Shown here: piece by piece, positions 33,919-42,309 of the stretch | Position numbering within the stretch: the first letter of the stretch is position 1 | Layout: each line of letters opens with the position of its first letter | DNA from: Streptomyces niphimycinicus | GTDB lineage: Bacteria; Actinomycetota; Actinomycetes; Streptomycetales; Streptomycetaceae | DNA length: 64,000 bases | Direction of reading: 5' to 3' | Assembly (NCBI RefSeq): GCF_018883605.1 | Contig: NZ_JAHLEM010000010.1 | Span: 1-64,000 of the forward strand | Program-made: the position numbers and the translations under genes | Notes under the pieces: generated by a model | Database searches by the model: none | Seen by the model: only the letters and a program-made list of their open reading frames with translations | What the model was told of the DNA's origin: nothing

Positions 33919-34806
33919 GTGAACGCTTCCCGCATCGCCCTCGTCACGGGCGCCAATCAAGGACTCGGCCGCGCCCTCGCCGAAGGACTGGCGGCCCGCA
34001 TGACCCCGGACGACCTCGTCCTGCTCACCGGACGCGGCCACCGCCGTGTGACGGACGCCGCCCGCGAGGTCACCAGGCTGCCCGGCACCCGCGCCCGCGT
34101 CGAGGGCCGGGTTCTGGACGTCACGGACACCGACGCCATCGCTCGCCTCGCCGAGGACCTCCGGGCACGGTACGGCGGTGTCGACGTCGTCGTCTCCAAC
34201 GCGGTCGCCCGGCTGCTGCCCGGGGAGTCACAGGCCGAGCGGGCCGACGAGTTCATCGACGTCGCCAACACCGCCACCCACGCGATCCTGCGGTCCTTCG
34301 CCCCCGTGCTGCGCCCGGGCGGCCGCCTGCTCGTGGTGGCCAGCAGCCTCGGCACCCTGGGCCACCTCGATCCACGGCTGCACCACCTGTTCGACGGCGC
34401 GAGCCTCGAACAGGTGGAGTACGCCGTCGAGTCCTGGCGCAGCGCCATCCACACCAGGACCGCCGCTCAGGCGGGCTGGCCCACCTGGCTCAACGTGCCC
34501 TCGAAGGTCGCCCAGGTCGCCGCCGTCCGCGCGGTCGCCACCGAACGCCGCGAGCACGACCTCGCCACCGGCACCCTGATCGCCTCCGTATGCCCCGGCA
34601 TGGTCGACACCGCCACCTCGCGCCCCTGGTTCAGCGACTACCGCCAGGCTCAGTCGCCGGCCCAGGCTGCCGGAGCCGTGCTCGACCTGATCTTCGCCGA
34701 GCATGTCCATCCGGCCCTGTACGGCGAGTTGGTCCGTTTCGGCAAGGTCCTGCCCTGGCACGACGGCACACCCCCGGTGGAACAGGACCGGATGCTCACA
34801 CCCTGA
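33919..34806 (+). CDS. SDR-fold protein with altered active site
   Basis: A 295-residue Rossmann protein resembling carbonyl-reductase-type SDRs: V-T-G-A-N-Q-G-L-G near residue 9 binds NADP, D-V-T-D near 60, and V-V-A-S-S-L-G-T near 143 carries the Ser. At the usual Y-x-x-x-K site the sequence reads N-V-P-S-K, so the catalytic Tyr appears replaced by Asn; the enzyme may be inactive or use another residue. GTG 33919 is chosen because it falls at the predicted transcription start; further in-frame GTG codons upstream cannot be excluded. A second SDR follows in the same direction. Confidence 0.75.
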   Translation: MNASRIALVTGANQGLGRALAEGLAARMTPDDLVLLTGRGHRRVTDAAREVTRLPGTRARVEGRVLDVTDTDAIARLAEDLRARYGGVDVVVSNAVARLLPGESQAERADEFIDVANTATHAILRSFAPVLRPGGRLLVVASSLGTLGHLDPRLHHLFDGASLEQVEYAVESWRSAIHTRTAAQAGWPTWLNVPSKVAQVAAVRAVATERREHDLATGTLIASVCPGMVDTATSRPWFSDYRQAQSPAQAAGAVLDLIFAEHVHPALYGELVRFGKVLPWHDGTPPVEQDRMLTP

Positions 34807-34847
34807 ACGCCGTCGTCCACGCTTCAGCCACAGCAAGGAGTTCACTC

Positions 34848-35777
34848 ATGAGTGCCATCACCACCCCGTTCGGTTTCTCCAGCACGGCTGCCGAGGTCAC
34901 GGAAGGGATCGACCTCACCGGCCGCCACGCGATCGTCACCGGGGCCTCCTCCGGCCTCGGGGCCGAGACGGCCCGCGCCCTGGCGATCACGGGTGCGGCG
35001 GTCACGCTCGCCGTCCGGGACGTGGCGGCGGGCGAACGCGTCGCCAAGGACATCACCGCCTCGACCGGCAACCAGGAGGTGCGTGTCGCACACCTCGACC
35101 TGGCCGACCCCGCGTCGGTCCGCGCTTTCACCGCCGGCTGGCGAGGCCCGCTGCACGTGCTCGTGAACAACGCGGGTGTCATGGCCTGCCCCGAGCAGTA
35201 CACCGAACAGGGCTTGGAGTGGCAACTCGCCACCAACCACCTGGGCCACTTCGCCCTCGCCACCGGTCTGCACCACGCGCTGGCCGCCGATGGCAACGCC
35301 CGTGTCGTCGTGGTGAGTTCCACCGGCCACCAGCAGTCACCCGTCGTGTGGGACGACGTCAACTTCGCCTTCCGCCCCTACGACCCGTGGCTGGCCTACG
35401 GTCAGTCCAAGACGGCCAATGTCCTCTTCGCCGTGGAGGCCACCCGGCGCTGGGCCGACGACAACATCACGGCCAACGCCCTGATGCCGGGGGCCATTTA
35501 CACCAGCCTTCAGCGCCACACCGGCGGCCGGGGCAGCGGCCGGGTCCCCGCCCACCTGATCAAGACCGTCGAGCAGGGCGCCGCGACCTCCGTGCTCCTC
35601 GCCACCTCGCCCCTCCTCGACGGCGTCGGCGGCCGCTACTTCGTCGACTGCAATGAGACCGAGGTCGTCGACCGCCGCTCCGGCACGCTGCACGGCGTCG
35701 CCCGGTACGCCATCGACCCGGACAACGCGCGACGCCTGTGGACACTGTCGCAGGACCTGCTCACACCCACCGGCTGA
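34848..35777 (+). CDS. SDR-family oxidoreductase (retinol-dehydrogenase-like)
   Basis: A 309-residue classical SDR. V-T-G-A-S-S-G-L-G near residue 29 binds the nucleotide, V-N-N-A-G-V near 106, V-V-S-S-T-G-H near 153, and Y-G-Q-S-K near 184 complete the catalytic set. The longer C-terminal part and N-H-L-G-H-F motif resemble the RDH/WW-oxidoreductase-like branch. It has a caaggag ribosome site and lies 41 bases after the first SDR, so both are probably under the LysR gene. The substrate is unknown. Confidence 0.87.
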   Translation: MSAITTPFGFSSTAAEVTEGIDLTGRHAIVTGASSGLGAETARALAITGAAVTLAVRDVAAGERVAKDITASTGNQEVRVAHLDLADPASVRAFTAGWRGPLHVLVNNAGVMACPEQYTEQGLEWQLATNHLGHFALATGLHHALAADGNARVVVVSSTGHQQSPVVWDDVNFAFRPYDPWLAYGQSKTANVLFAVEATRRWADDNITANALMPGAIYTSLQRHTGGRGSGRVPAHLIKTVEQGAATSVLLATSPLLDGVGGRYFVDCNETEVVDRRSGTLHGVARYAIDPDNARRLWTLSQDLLTPTG

Positions 35778-35806
35778 CCGCGCGGATCAGCCTTCCCCGT
35801 GCGCGG
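35778..35806. terminator. Possible weak bidirectional terminator
   Basis: CCGCGC and GCGCGG face each other across a 17-base loop between convergent genes. There is no U-tract and only six base pairs, so this is a weak candidate. Confidence 0.3.
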
Positions 35807-35835
35807 CAACGTCTTCGTCGCTCATGGCGGGCACC

Positions 35836-36270
35836 TCATGCCTGGAGTTCTTCGCCCAGTGTGGCCAGCCAGTCGCTGGTGCCCTGCTCCCGCCAGCTCG
35901 GTTCCTCCCTGCCGTCGAGGAAGGTTGCCTGCTCGGTCAGGGTGAGCCGGGTGCCCTCGCCCTCGGCGGTGAGCTCGACCGTGGTCGTCGACACCGTGGC
36001 AAGGGCGTCGTCGGCAGTCAGTGTCGAGGAGTAGACGATCCGCTGATCGGGGACGATGTCGTGGTACACCGAGGCGAACGCCAGATCCTTGCCGTCCGGC
36101 GTCCGGCCACGGGTCAATTCCCGCCCGCCGGCACGGAAGTCGAGTTCATGAGTGCCCCCGGACCCGAACCAGCGGGCCTTCGCGGCCGGGTCGGCCCAGG
36201 CGGCGAACACGCGCGCCGGTTCCGCGGGGTAGACGCGTTCCAGGTCGAACGTGGTGTGCGTGACGGTCAT
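35836..36270 (-). CDS. AHSA1/SRPBCC-family protein
   Basis: A 144-residue protein of the activator-of-Hsp90-ATPase-like SRPBCC group: F-D-L-E-R-V-Y-P-A-E-P-A-R-V-F-A-A-W near residue 8, W-F-G near 34, L-D-F-R-A-G-G near 44, and T-L-T-E-Q-A-T near 109. These proteins very often follow an ArsR gene, as here, with an ATGA overlap, and the ligand is generally unknown. It is the second gene of a two-gene unit. Confidence 0.87.
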   Translation of the reverse strand: MTVTHTTFDLERVYPAEPARVFAAWADPAAKARWFGSGGTHELDFRAGGRELTRGRTPDGKDLAFASVYHDIVPDQRIVYSSTLTADDALATVSTTTVELTAEGEGTRLTLTEQATFLDGREEPSWREQGTSDWLATLGEELQA

Positions 36271-36614
36271 GATGTGGTCCCTTCTGATGGGCCGGGCTCG
36301 GCGAGAAAGTCGCCGAGGTCGTCGAGCCTGGTCTCCCAGGTGGTGCGCTGTCGCCCGAGCCAGCTTTCGCCGGCCCGCAGGGCCTCCGGTTCGATCCGGC
36401 AGGTGCGGACCCGGCCGACCTTTTCCGACCGGACGATCCCGGCGGTCTCCAGCACCTGAAGGTGCTGGACGACCGCGGCGAGCGACATGGTCAGCGGCGC
36501 GGCGAGCTCGCTCACCGAGGCGGGTCCGCGAATCAGCCGCTCGACCAGCGCACGTCGAGTTGGATCACCCAGAGCCCGGAAGACCAGGTCCAGTCGCTCT
36601 TCATGGTTAAGCAC
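36267..36614 (-). CDS. ArsR-family transcriptional regulator
   Basis: A 115-residue winged-helix protein: F-R-A-L-G-D-P-T-R-R-A-L-V-E-R-L near residue 11, V-S-E-L-A-A-P-L-T-M-S-L-A-A-V-V-Q-H-L near 33, and the wing region V-R-T-C-R-I-E-P near 68. It has no metal-binding Cys cluster typical of ArsR/CadC, which fits the subgroup paired with AHSA1 proteins. The GTG at 36614 is chosen because it gives the family's usual length; it lies within the palindrome 36607-36622, so the message may be leaderless and self-repressed. Confidence 0.82.
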   Translation of the reverse strand: MLNHEERLDLVFRALGDPTRRALVERLIRGPASVSELAAPLTMSLAAVVQHLQVLETAGIVRSEKVGRVRTCRIEPEALRAGESWLGRQRTTWETRLDDLGDFLAEPGPSEGTTS

Positions 36615-36622
36615 ATTCTTAA
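36607..36622. promoter_or_regulatory. Candidate ArsR operator over its own start codon
   Basis: ttaag-cacatt-cttaa is a perfect inverted repeat with 5-bp arms whose 6-bp spacer holds the GTG start on the - strand. A TTGACT that could serve as -35 box lies upstream on the - strand near 36647, and another cttaa half site lies near 36658. Confidence 0.5.
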
Positions 36623-36762
36623 GTGAAGACTCGGCGGGGCGCAAAGTCAAGCAGTCGCTTAAGTAATCTCTGGTTCGCCGGGGTCGGCCTGCGCGGATCC
36701 TTTCCTGGCTTGGTTCTCCGATCGATGCCCGTTCTCTGTTCGCCCCTGAGCAGGCCGCGCTG

Positions 36763-37527
36763 ATGGCCACGCTGCGCGGCCTGGCGTCCGCCGACTGGGG
36801 CAAGGAGGCGGTGTCGGGGTGGACCGTCCGCGATCTCGCCGCACACATCCTGGGCGACTTCTGCGGACGCCTCGCCCGGGACCGGGACGGTCACCAGGAC
36901 GGCCCCGGTTTCGCGCTGGGTGAGACGCCGGAGGCGTTCATCCACCGCATCAATCATGAGTGGGTCGATGCCCACCGCCGGGTGAGCCCGGCCGCGCTCA
37001 CCGACACCCTGGACCTGGTGGGCGGGAAGGTCTCCCGGTTCTTCGAGACCGCCGACCTCGAAGAACCGTCGCTGGGAGTGTCCTGGGCCGGCGTCGACCC
37101 GGCGCCAATGTGGTGGGACAGCGCGCGCGACTTCACGGAGTTCTGGACTCATCGCCAACAGATCCGCCACGCCATCGGCCAGGAGACCGACGCCGATCCG
37201 CGGTTCCTGTCCGTGGTCCTGGACGCGTTCATGCGGGCCCTGCCCCACACTCTGCGCGAGGTCACCGCGCCGGTCGGCAGGCGGGCCCAGGTGTTGATCG
37301 GCGGCCCGGCCGGGGACGCCTGGACGGCGACGGCCACCGGGTTCGGCTGGTCGCTCGCCGAGCCGGATGGCGAACGTCCCGCCGCAATCGTGCGCTTGGA
37401 TGCCGAGACCGCCTGGCGCCTGTGCACTCGCGGCATCCAGCCGGACACCGCCCTGGCCCGCGTCCGCATCGACGGCGACCGTCAACTGGCCGAAGCCGTC
37501 TGCCAGATCGTGTCGATCGTTTACTGA
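36763..37527 (+). CDS. Maleylpyruvate isomerase/DinB-fold family protein, start uncertain
   Basis: A 254-residue protein of the mycothiol-dependent maleylpyruvate isomerase family. W-T-V-R-D-L-A-A-H-I-L-G-D near residue 20 has the metal His, H-E-W near 65, and F-W-T-H-R-Q-Q-I near 126 gives further His. The family N-terminus seems to begin earlier: the codons before the ATG read A-R-S-L-F-A-P-E-Q-A-A-L, matching usual family sequence, but no ATG or GTG lies in that frame nearby, while a neighbouring frame has an ATG ending in tgatg. A small indel near 36735 is possible. Function is probably thiol-linked detoxification. Confidence 0.7.
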   Translation: MATLRGLASADWGKEAVSGWTVRDLAAHILGDFCGRLARDRDGHQDGPGFALGETPEAFIHRINHEWVDAHRRVSPAALTDTLDLVGGKVSRFFETADLEEPSLGVSWAGVDPAPMWWDSARDFTEFWTHRQQIRHAIGQETDADPRFLSVVLDAFMRALPHTLREVTAPVGRRAQVLIGGPAGDAWTATATGFGWSLAEPDGERPAAIVRLDAETAWRLCTRGIQPDTALARVRIDGDRQLAEAVCQIVSIVY

Positions 37528-37613
37528 CCATGCCATTCGCGGTGGCCGTAGGGCAGGGCGGTCAGCTCGCCCCTTGGGTACCGACTCGATGTGCACACTG
37601 CTCACATCGCGGG

Positions 37614-37630
37614 TTACGATGGCAATGTAA
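37614..37630. promoter_or_regulatory. Possible TetR operator
   Basis: ttac-N9-gtaa lies 26 bases before the TetR start. The arms are short (4 bp), but the position between the promoter region and the regulator gene fits autoregulation. Confidence 0.35.
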
Positions 37631-37655
37631 GCAGCGCAAACTTGACAGGAGTGCC

Positions 37656-38273
37656 ATGGCCAAGGCGAGCGGCTCCTACCACCACGGTGATCTGCGGGCG
37701 GCCTGTCTGCGTGCGGCGCGTGAGCTGCTGGAGGAGGACGGCGGCGGGCTTTCGCTGCGCGCGGTGGCCCGGCGGGCCGGTGTGTCGGCCACCGCTCCTT
37801 ATCGGCATTTCCCCGACCGGGAGGCGTTGGTCTCCGCGGTCGCCGCGCAGGGGTATCGCGAGCTCGCGGAGCGTCTCGCCACGGCGCATCCCGCGCCCGC
37901 GACGCCGGAAGATCTCGCGGACGTCGCCGTGGCCTATGTGCAGTTCGCCCTCGCGCACCCGGCCCTGTTCCGGGCCATGTTCTCCGAGCCCTGCGATCCG
38001 GGTGACGCCGAACGAGCCGCCGCGACCGCCGCCATCTCCGCATACGTCGACGGCCTCGTCCGGCGAGCCTTCCCGGAGCACGGCATCGAAGCGGGCCCGG
38101 GTGCCGACGTGGAGGCTCTGTCCACCGCCGTCTGGGCCCTGGTGCACGGCCTTGCGTTCCTGCACCTCGACGGCAAGCTCGACGCCTCCGCACCGGAAGT
38201 CGTCGCTGACCGGGTCCGTGCCGCCGTCCACGCGAATCTCGGCGTGGCGGCCCAGAGGGCTCGGACGGAATAA
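37656..38273 (+). CDS. TetR-family transcriptional regulator
   Basis: A 205-residue TetR protein with H-H-G-D-L-R-A-A-C-L-R-A-A-R-E-L-L near residues 8-24, helix-turn-helix S-L-R-A-V-A-R-R-A-G-V-S-A-T-A-P-Y-R-H-F near 34-53, and a helical ligand domain (TetR_C_33/WHG-like: F-A-L-A-H-P-A-L-F-R-A-M-F). It lies 23 bases before an MDR oxidoreductase on the same strand, so it most likely represses its own operon and responds to a reactive quinone or electrophile. A caggag ribosome site precedes ATG 37656. Confidence 0.88.
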   Translation: MAKASGSYHHGDLRAACLRAARELLEEDGGGLSLRAVARRAGVSATAPYRHFPDREALVSAVAAQGYRELAERLATAHPAPATPEDLADVAVAYVQFALAHPALFRAMFSEPCDPGDAERAAATAAISAYVDGLVRRAFPEHGIEAGPGADVEALSTAVWALVHGLAFLHLDGKLDASAPEVVADRVRAAVHANLGVAAQRARTE

Positions 38274-38296
38274 AGCACTGAAGGCAGGTACATCCG

Positions 38297-39298
38297 ATGC
38301 AGGCATACGTCATGACCCGATATGGGGATGCGGGCGCGATGGAACTGCGCGACGTCCCCGAGCCCACGCCGGGCAGCGGCGAGGTGCTCATCCGTGTGCG
38401 CGCGGCAGGTCTCAACCCTGTCGACTTCAAGATCCGCGAAGGCAAGCTGCGGTTGCTGAAACGCCTCGACCTGCCCATGGTGGCGGGCAGCGAACTGTCC
38501 GGTGTCGTCGAGGCGGTCGGCGACGGCGTCAGGCGTTTCACGGTCGGCGACCCGGTGTTCGCCAGGGTGGACAAGGGTAAGCTGGGCGCCTACGCCCCGT
38601 ATGCCGTCGTCGACGAGACGTTGGTGGCGCAGATGCCGAAGTCGCTGCACTTCACCGATGCCGCCGGGCTCCCTCTCGCCGGGCTGACCGCTCTTCAGGC
38701 GCTGCGCGACGAACTGGCCGTCAAGGAAGGCGAGAGGGTGTTCATCTCCGGCGGAGCCGGAGGTGTTGGCACCCTCGCCATCCAACTCGCCGTCTGGCTG
38801 GGGGCGAAGGTGGCCACCACCGCATCACCCCGTGGCGAGGAACTGGTGCGCTCCCTCGGGGCCGAAACGGTCATCGACTACCGGACGCAGAATTTCAAGG
38901 ACCGCCTCAGCGACTACGACGGCGCATTCGACCTGACCGGCGGCCAGGACCTTATCGACAGCTTCGCCATCCTCAAGCGCGGCGCCAAGACCGTCTCCGT
39001 CGCGGGCATCCCCGACGCGACCACGGCCCGTGTGGATCTGGACGCCGGCCCGCTGGTGACCGCCGCACTGACGGTGGCCAGCGCCAAGATCCGCCGCGCG
39101 GCCCGACGCAAGGGCGTCGGCTACCGGTACCTGTTCATGCACCCCAGCGGAGCGGACCTCGAGGTGCTGGCCGAACTGGTCGACAAGGGCAGGCTCGAGA
39201 CGGTGACCGATCGGGTCTTCCCCTTCGAGCAGATCACCGAAGCCTTCGCCTACCTGGAACAGGGCCACGCCAAGGGCAAGGTCGTCGTCCAGATGTGA
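38297..39298 (+). CDS. NADP-dependent quinone-oxidoreductase-like MDR enzyme
   Basis: A 333-residue zinc-independent medium-chain reductase. V-R-A-A-G-L-N-P-V-D-F-K near residue 34 and V-A-G-S-E-L-S-G-V-V-E-A-V-G-D-G near 62 form the catalytic half; A-G-G-V-G-T-L-A-I-Q-L-A near 155 is the nucleotide motif. No zinc-binding Cys is present. It probably reduces quinones or enones. It is co-transcribed with the TetR gene. Confidence 0.88.
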   Translation: MQAYVMTRYGDAGAMELRDVPEPTPGSGEVLIRVRAAGLNPVDFKIREGKLRLLKRLDLPMVAGSELSGVVEAVGDGVRRFTVGDPVFARVDKGKLGAYAPYAVVDETLVAQMPKSLHFTDAAGLPLAGLTALQALRDELAVKEGERVFISGGAGGVGTLAIQLAVWLGAKVATTASPRGEELVRSLGAETVIDYRTQNFKDRLSDYDGAFDLTGGQDLIDSFAILKRGAKTVSVAGIPDATTARVDLDAGPLVTAALTVASAKIRRAARRKGVGYRYLFMHPSGADLEVLAELVDKGRLETVTDRVFPFEQITEAFAYLEQGHAKGKVVVQM

Positions 39299-39303
39299 GC
39301 CCT

Positions 39304-39429
39304 GTGCTCCTGAACAAGGTGGACGAGGTCACCGACGAACAGTGGGAGACGCCGGACCACTCCGACGCGATCGTCTTCGGTTCGCCCACCTACATGGACA
39401 CGCAGGTGCCCTGGTCCCGGACGGCATGA
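39304..39429 (+). pseudogene. Flavodoxin/WrbA-like fragment
   Basis: A 41-codon frame reads ...W-E-T-P-D-H-S-D-A-I-V-F-G-S-P-T-Y-M-D-T-Q-V-P-W..., matching the A-D-A-I-I-F-G-T-P-T-Y segment around the FMN-binding loop of WrbA-type NAD(P)H:quinone oxidoreductases. Both the N-terminal phosphate loop and everything after the loop are missing. It follows an MDR quinone-reductase-like gene and is a relic. Confidence 0.6.
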
Positions 39430-39449
39430 CCCCGCGCATGTACCCGAGG

Positions 39450-40349
39450 CTATGCGCCCTGCGCTGACTGCCGAATGATCAGGTCGGTCAGCAGGGCCAG
39501 CGGAGGCCAGTTGTCGCGACCCCGACGGGCGACGGCGAAGGCGCGCAGGACAACGTCCGGCGCGGTGAGCGGCACCAGATGGACACCGGGCCGCGTGGAG
39601 GTGCCCATCGGGAGCAGCCCCACGCCCATTCCCGCCGCGATCATGCCCTGTACGAGGTCGAGGTTGTCCGCCCGGTGGGTGAGGTGGGGGGTGAAGCCGG
39701 CCATGGAGGCGAGTGTCCGGATGACGGTCTCGTCACCGGTGTTGCGCGAGTTGCCGATCCAGTCCGCCGTGCGGAACCAGCGGAAGACCTCCGGAGCGCC
39801 CGGTGCCGAGGGACGGGCGACGTTGTCAGGAATGCCCAGACCCCAGGGAGCGGTCCACAACGGGGTGATCGCGACCGCGGGGTCCGGCTCGGCCGGTGCC
39901 AGGTTGTAGTCGTAGGTGAGCGCGAGGTCGGCCTCGTCGTTGGCCAGCAGATTGAGGGCTTCGGCGGGTTCGTGCTCACGGACCAGGATGCTGAGCCGAG
40001 GATGGCTGGTGGACAAACCGCTGATGATGGGCAGCAGTTGGGCTCGGATGGCGGTGGCGAAGCCTGCCACGCGCACCGTACCGGTCGGCGGCGCGTCGGG
40101 GCTCAGGTCCCGCTGTGCGGCCTCGACCGCCGCGAGGATCGTCACGGCGTGTTCCGCCAGACGGCGGCCCGCCGGCGTGAGCCTGACCCTGCGCCCATGC
40201 GGCTCGATCAGTGCCGTGCCCATGTCCTGGGCCAAGGCGGCGACCTGCTGGGAAACCGTCGAGGTGGTAGTGCCGGTGGCCTCGGCCACGGCGCGCATCG
40301 AGCCTCGCCGGGCCAGCTCGGCCAGCATGTGCAGACGGCGCGTTTCCAT
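39450..40349 (-). CDS. LysR-family transcriptional regulator
   Basis: A 299-residue LysR protein. M-E-T-R-R-L-H-M-L-A-E-L-A-R-R-G-S begins the DNA-binding domain, with A-V-A-E-A-T-G-T-T-T-S-T-V-S-Q-Q-V near 22-38; the effector domain begins at G-T-V-R-V-A-G-F-A near 92. It is divergent from the EamA exporter at 40433 and probably controls it. Alternative starts at 40364 and 40382 exist; 40349 gives the usual family N-terminus, though its purine run sits too close for a good ribosome site. Confidence 0.85.
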   Translation of the reverse strand: METRRLHMLAELARRGSMRAVAEATGTTTSTVSQQVAALAQDMGTALIEPHGRRVRLTPAGRRLAEHAVTILAAVEAAQRDLSPDAPPTGTVRVAGFATAIRAQLLPIISGLSTSHPRLSILVREHEPAEALNLLANDEADLALTYDYNLAPAEPDPAVAITPLWTAPWGLGIPDNVARPSAPGAPEVFRWFRTADWIGNSRNTGDETVIRTLASMAGFTPHLTHRADNLDLVQGMIAAGMGVGLLPMGTSTRPGVHLVPLTAPDVVLRAFAVARRGRDNWPPLALLTDLIIRQSAQGA

Positions 40350-40363
40350 CCCTCCATTGTCCA

Positions 40364-40385
40364 TGAATGTCGAACGAATCATTCA
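40364..40385. promoter_or_regulatory. Candidate LysR operator
   Basis: tgaatg-N10-cattca is an inverted repeat with perfect 6-bp arms between the divergent LysR and EamA genes, the standard place for an LTTR recognition site. It overlaps the alternative LysR starts at 40364 and 40382, a further reason to prefer 40349. Confidence 0.5.
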
Positions 40386-40432
40386 GGATCGGCACGTGGA
40401 CGTGAACGGTGTCGAGGATCTGTACTGGGCCC

Positions 40433-41356
40433 ATGAACGCTCCCGAACCGCCTGAGGCTCTTCCTTCCCCTCGCTCGCGCCATACCGGCGCCGCCTCCGG
40501 TTTGCTCATGGCTGCCACCTCGATGTGCACCGTGCAGCTCGGATCGGCTCTGACGGTTCCGCTGTTCGGACAGCTCGGCGCGCTGGGAACCGCGGGGCTG
40601 CGTCTGGGCTGGGCGGGGCTGATTCTGCTGGTCGCCGTCCGCCCACGGCCCCGTGACTTCAGCCCCCGGGATCTTCCTGCCTGCATGGTGCTCGGTCTGG
40701 TGACCGCCGGAATGATGGTCTTCTTCATGCAGGCCATCGCCCGTCTCCCGCTGGGGACCGCGAGCGCACTGGATTTCCTGGGACCGCTCACCGTCTCCCT
40801 CTTCGGCCCGAGGAAGGGACGCCTCGTCTGGGCGGCCGCGGCGGCGACGGGCGTCGTGCTGCTGACCGAACCCTGGCATGGCGGCGCCGACCTTGTGGGG
40901 GTGGGGAGCGCGCTGCTCGCCGCGGGGTGCTGGGCCGTGTACATACTGCTGACCCAACGGGTCGGTGATCGCGTCACCGGGCTGAAGGGGCTGGCTGTCT
41001 CCATGCCGGTGGCAGCGGTGCTGGGGCTGGCGCTCGCCGCCCCGGACCTCGCTGGACGCCTCACGGGGTCAGCGCTGTGGACCATGCTGGTTCTGGCGGT
41101 GCTGAGCCCCGTCATCCCCTTCGCTCTCGAGTTTCTCGCCCTGCGTCGTCTGACCGCGTCCGCGTTCGGCACTCTGATGAGCCTTGAGCCCGCCATCGCC
41201 CTCCTGGTCGGTCTGCTCGTTCTCGGCCAGCGGCCCGGGACGGCTGCGACACTTGGCCTGGTTCTCGTGGTCGTGGCCAGTGTCGGTGCCACCCGCGCCG
41301 GTGCCCGTCCCATGGCATCCGCCAAAGAGGCACTGGCTTCCTCGGCCTGCGTCTGA
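40433..41356 (+). CDS. EamA/RhtA-type exporter (drug/metabolite transporter)
   Basis: A 307-residue membrane protein with ten hydrophobic segments arranged as two EamA halves. The first half holds L-R-L-G-W-A-G-L-I-L-L near residue 58, and the second ends with S-L-E-P-A-I-A-L-L-V-G-L-L-V-L-G-Q near 250, the hallmark of RhtA-like threonine/homoserine exporters. It likely exports an amino acid or related metabolite. It is controlled by the divergent LysR. ATG 40433 is chosen over an in-frame start at 40409 that would add eight polar residues. Confidence 0.87.
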   Translation: MNAPEPPEALPSPRSRHTGAASGLLMAATSMCTVQLGSALTVPLFGQLGALGTAGLRLGWAGLILLVAVRPRPRDFSPRDLPACMVLGLVTAGMMVFFMQAIARLPLGTASALDFLGPLTVSLFGPRKGRLVWAAAAATGVVLLTEPWHGGADLVGVGSALLAAGCWAVYILLTQRVGDRVTGLKGLAVSMPVAAVLGLALAAPDLAGRLTGSALWTMLVLAVLSPVIPFALEFLALRRLTASAFGTLMSLEPAIALLVGLLVLGQRPGTAATLGLVLVVVASVGATRAGARPMASAKEALASSACV

Positions 41357-41398
41357 TCACCCGGCCGGGAACATGCTTTTGCCCCTTCAGAGAAAAAC

Positions 41399-42172
41399 TC
41401 AGAGGAAAACGCGAGCGATATCAAGCCATTTCTGCGCATCCTGGCCGACCGCCGTGAGGTCGGTCTCGGCTCGGGACCTGCGCTGGGTCACTCGAAGGCA
41501 GAAGTCGAGGGCACTGCCCTGAATCCGCTGCATGGCATCTTCCGGACCCCATGCCCAGGGCCGGCCGTCGGGACCGGTCAGCTCGACACGGAACGGCTCT
41601 TCCGGAACAGGCAACTGGGCAGCATAGAAGGACAGCGCTCGCCCCATCACTCCCAACGAGGCCACATGGTGAAGCCGGCCCGTGGGACGGCGTGAGACAC
41701 CCAGCGCATCGAAGATATCCTGCCCATGAGCCCACGTTTCCATCAGCCGAAGCGGCACCATGAGCGCCGCGGTGAGCTGTGAGCCGTACCATGGAAACCC
41801 GTGGTCCAGTGGAATGTCGCGCAGCGCCGCCGCCACCTCGGTTCGGCCGGTGCGCCATTGTTCCAGCAGTGCTGATCGCGGTGTGGCCGCTCCCGCGGCA
41901 GCATCGAGATCGGCGTATTGGCTGCCCGCGGCCGCTGCCTGCTTCAGCACGGCGTCGAACGCATCCGGGGTGCGTATGGCGATGAGAACGTTCGCATCCG
42001 CGGAAGCGAGATGAGCGATCTGGTGGGCGATCGTCCACCCCGCTGCCGGGGTGGGCTCGGTCCAGTCGGTCTGCGCCGATACCAGGGCGTCGAGTTCATC
42101 TCCTTCGGCCACCAAGTCGGGCAGAGCAAGGTCGTGCTCTACGCTGGACATGTCAAGGCCGTAGTCCAACAT
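41399..42172 (-). CDS. TIGR03084-like DinB/maleylpyruvate isomerase-fold protein
   Basis: A 257-residue protein: L-V-A-E-G-D-E-L-D-A-L-V near residue 21, A-G-W-T-I-A-H-Q-I-A-H-L near 44 (metal His), E-T-W-A-H-G-Q-D-I near 148 (second His motif), and a C-terminal E-P-F-R-V-E-L-T-G-P-D-G domain near 195. This layout matches the TIGR03084 group of actinobacterial metal-binding proteins, whose reaction is not established. ATG 42172 is preferred because gaaggtga lies 5 bases upstream; the shorter start at 42151 has none. Confidence 0.8.
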   Translation of the reverse strand: MLDYGLDMSSVEHDLALPDLVAEGDELDALVSAQTDWTEPTPAAGWTIAHQIAHLASADANVLIAIRTPDAFDAVLKQAAAAGSQYADLDAAAGAATPRSALLEQWRTGRTEVAAALRDIPLDHGFPWYGSQLTAALMVPLRLMETWAHGQDIFDALGVSRRPTGRLHHVASLGVMGRALSFYAAQLPVPEEPFRVELTGPDGRPWAWGPEDAMQRIQGSALDFCLRVTQRRSRAETDLTAVGQDAQKWLDIARVFL

Positions 42173-42309
42173 CACTGTCACCTTCACACATTGACGGCAA
42201 CGGGTCCGTCCCGTTGGGAGGGGCGAAGTTGATCTCGTGTGATCAGGCTACCTGAGGTTGATTCCTGTCAACTTCTGTCCGCCATCCGCTGTTTCGCTTG
42301 GAGGGGACC

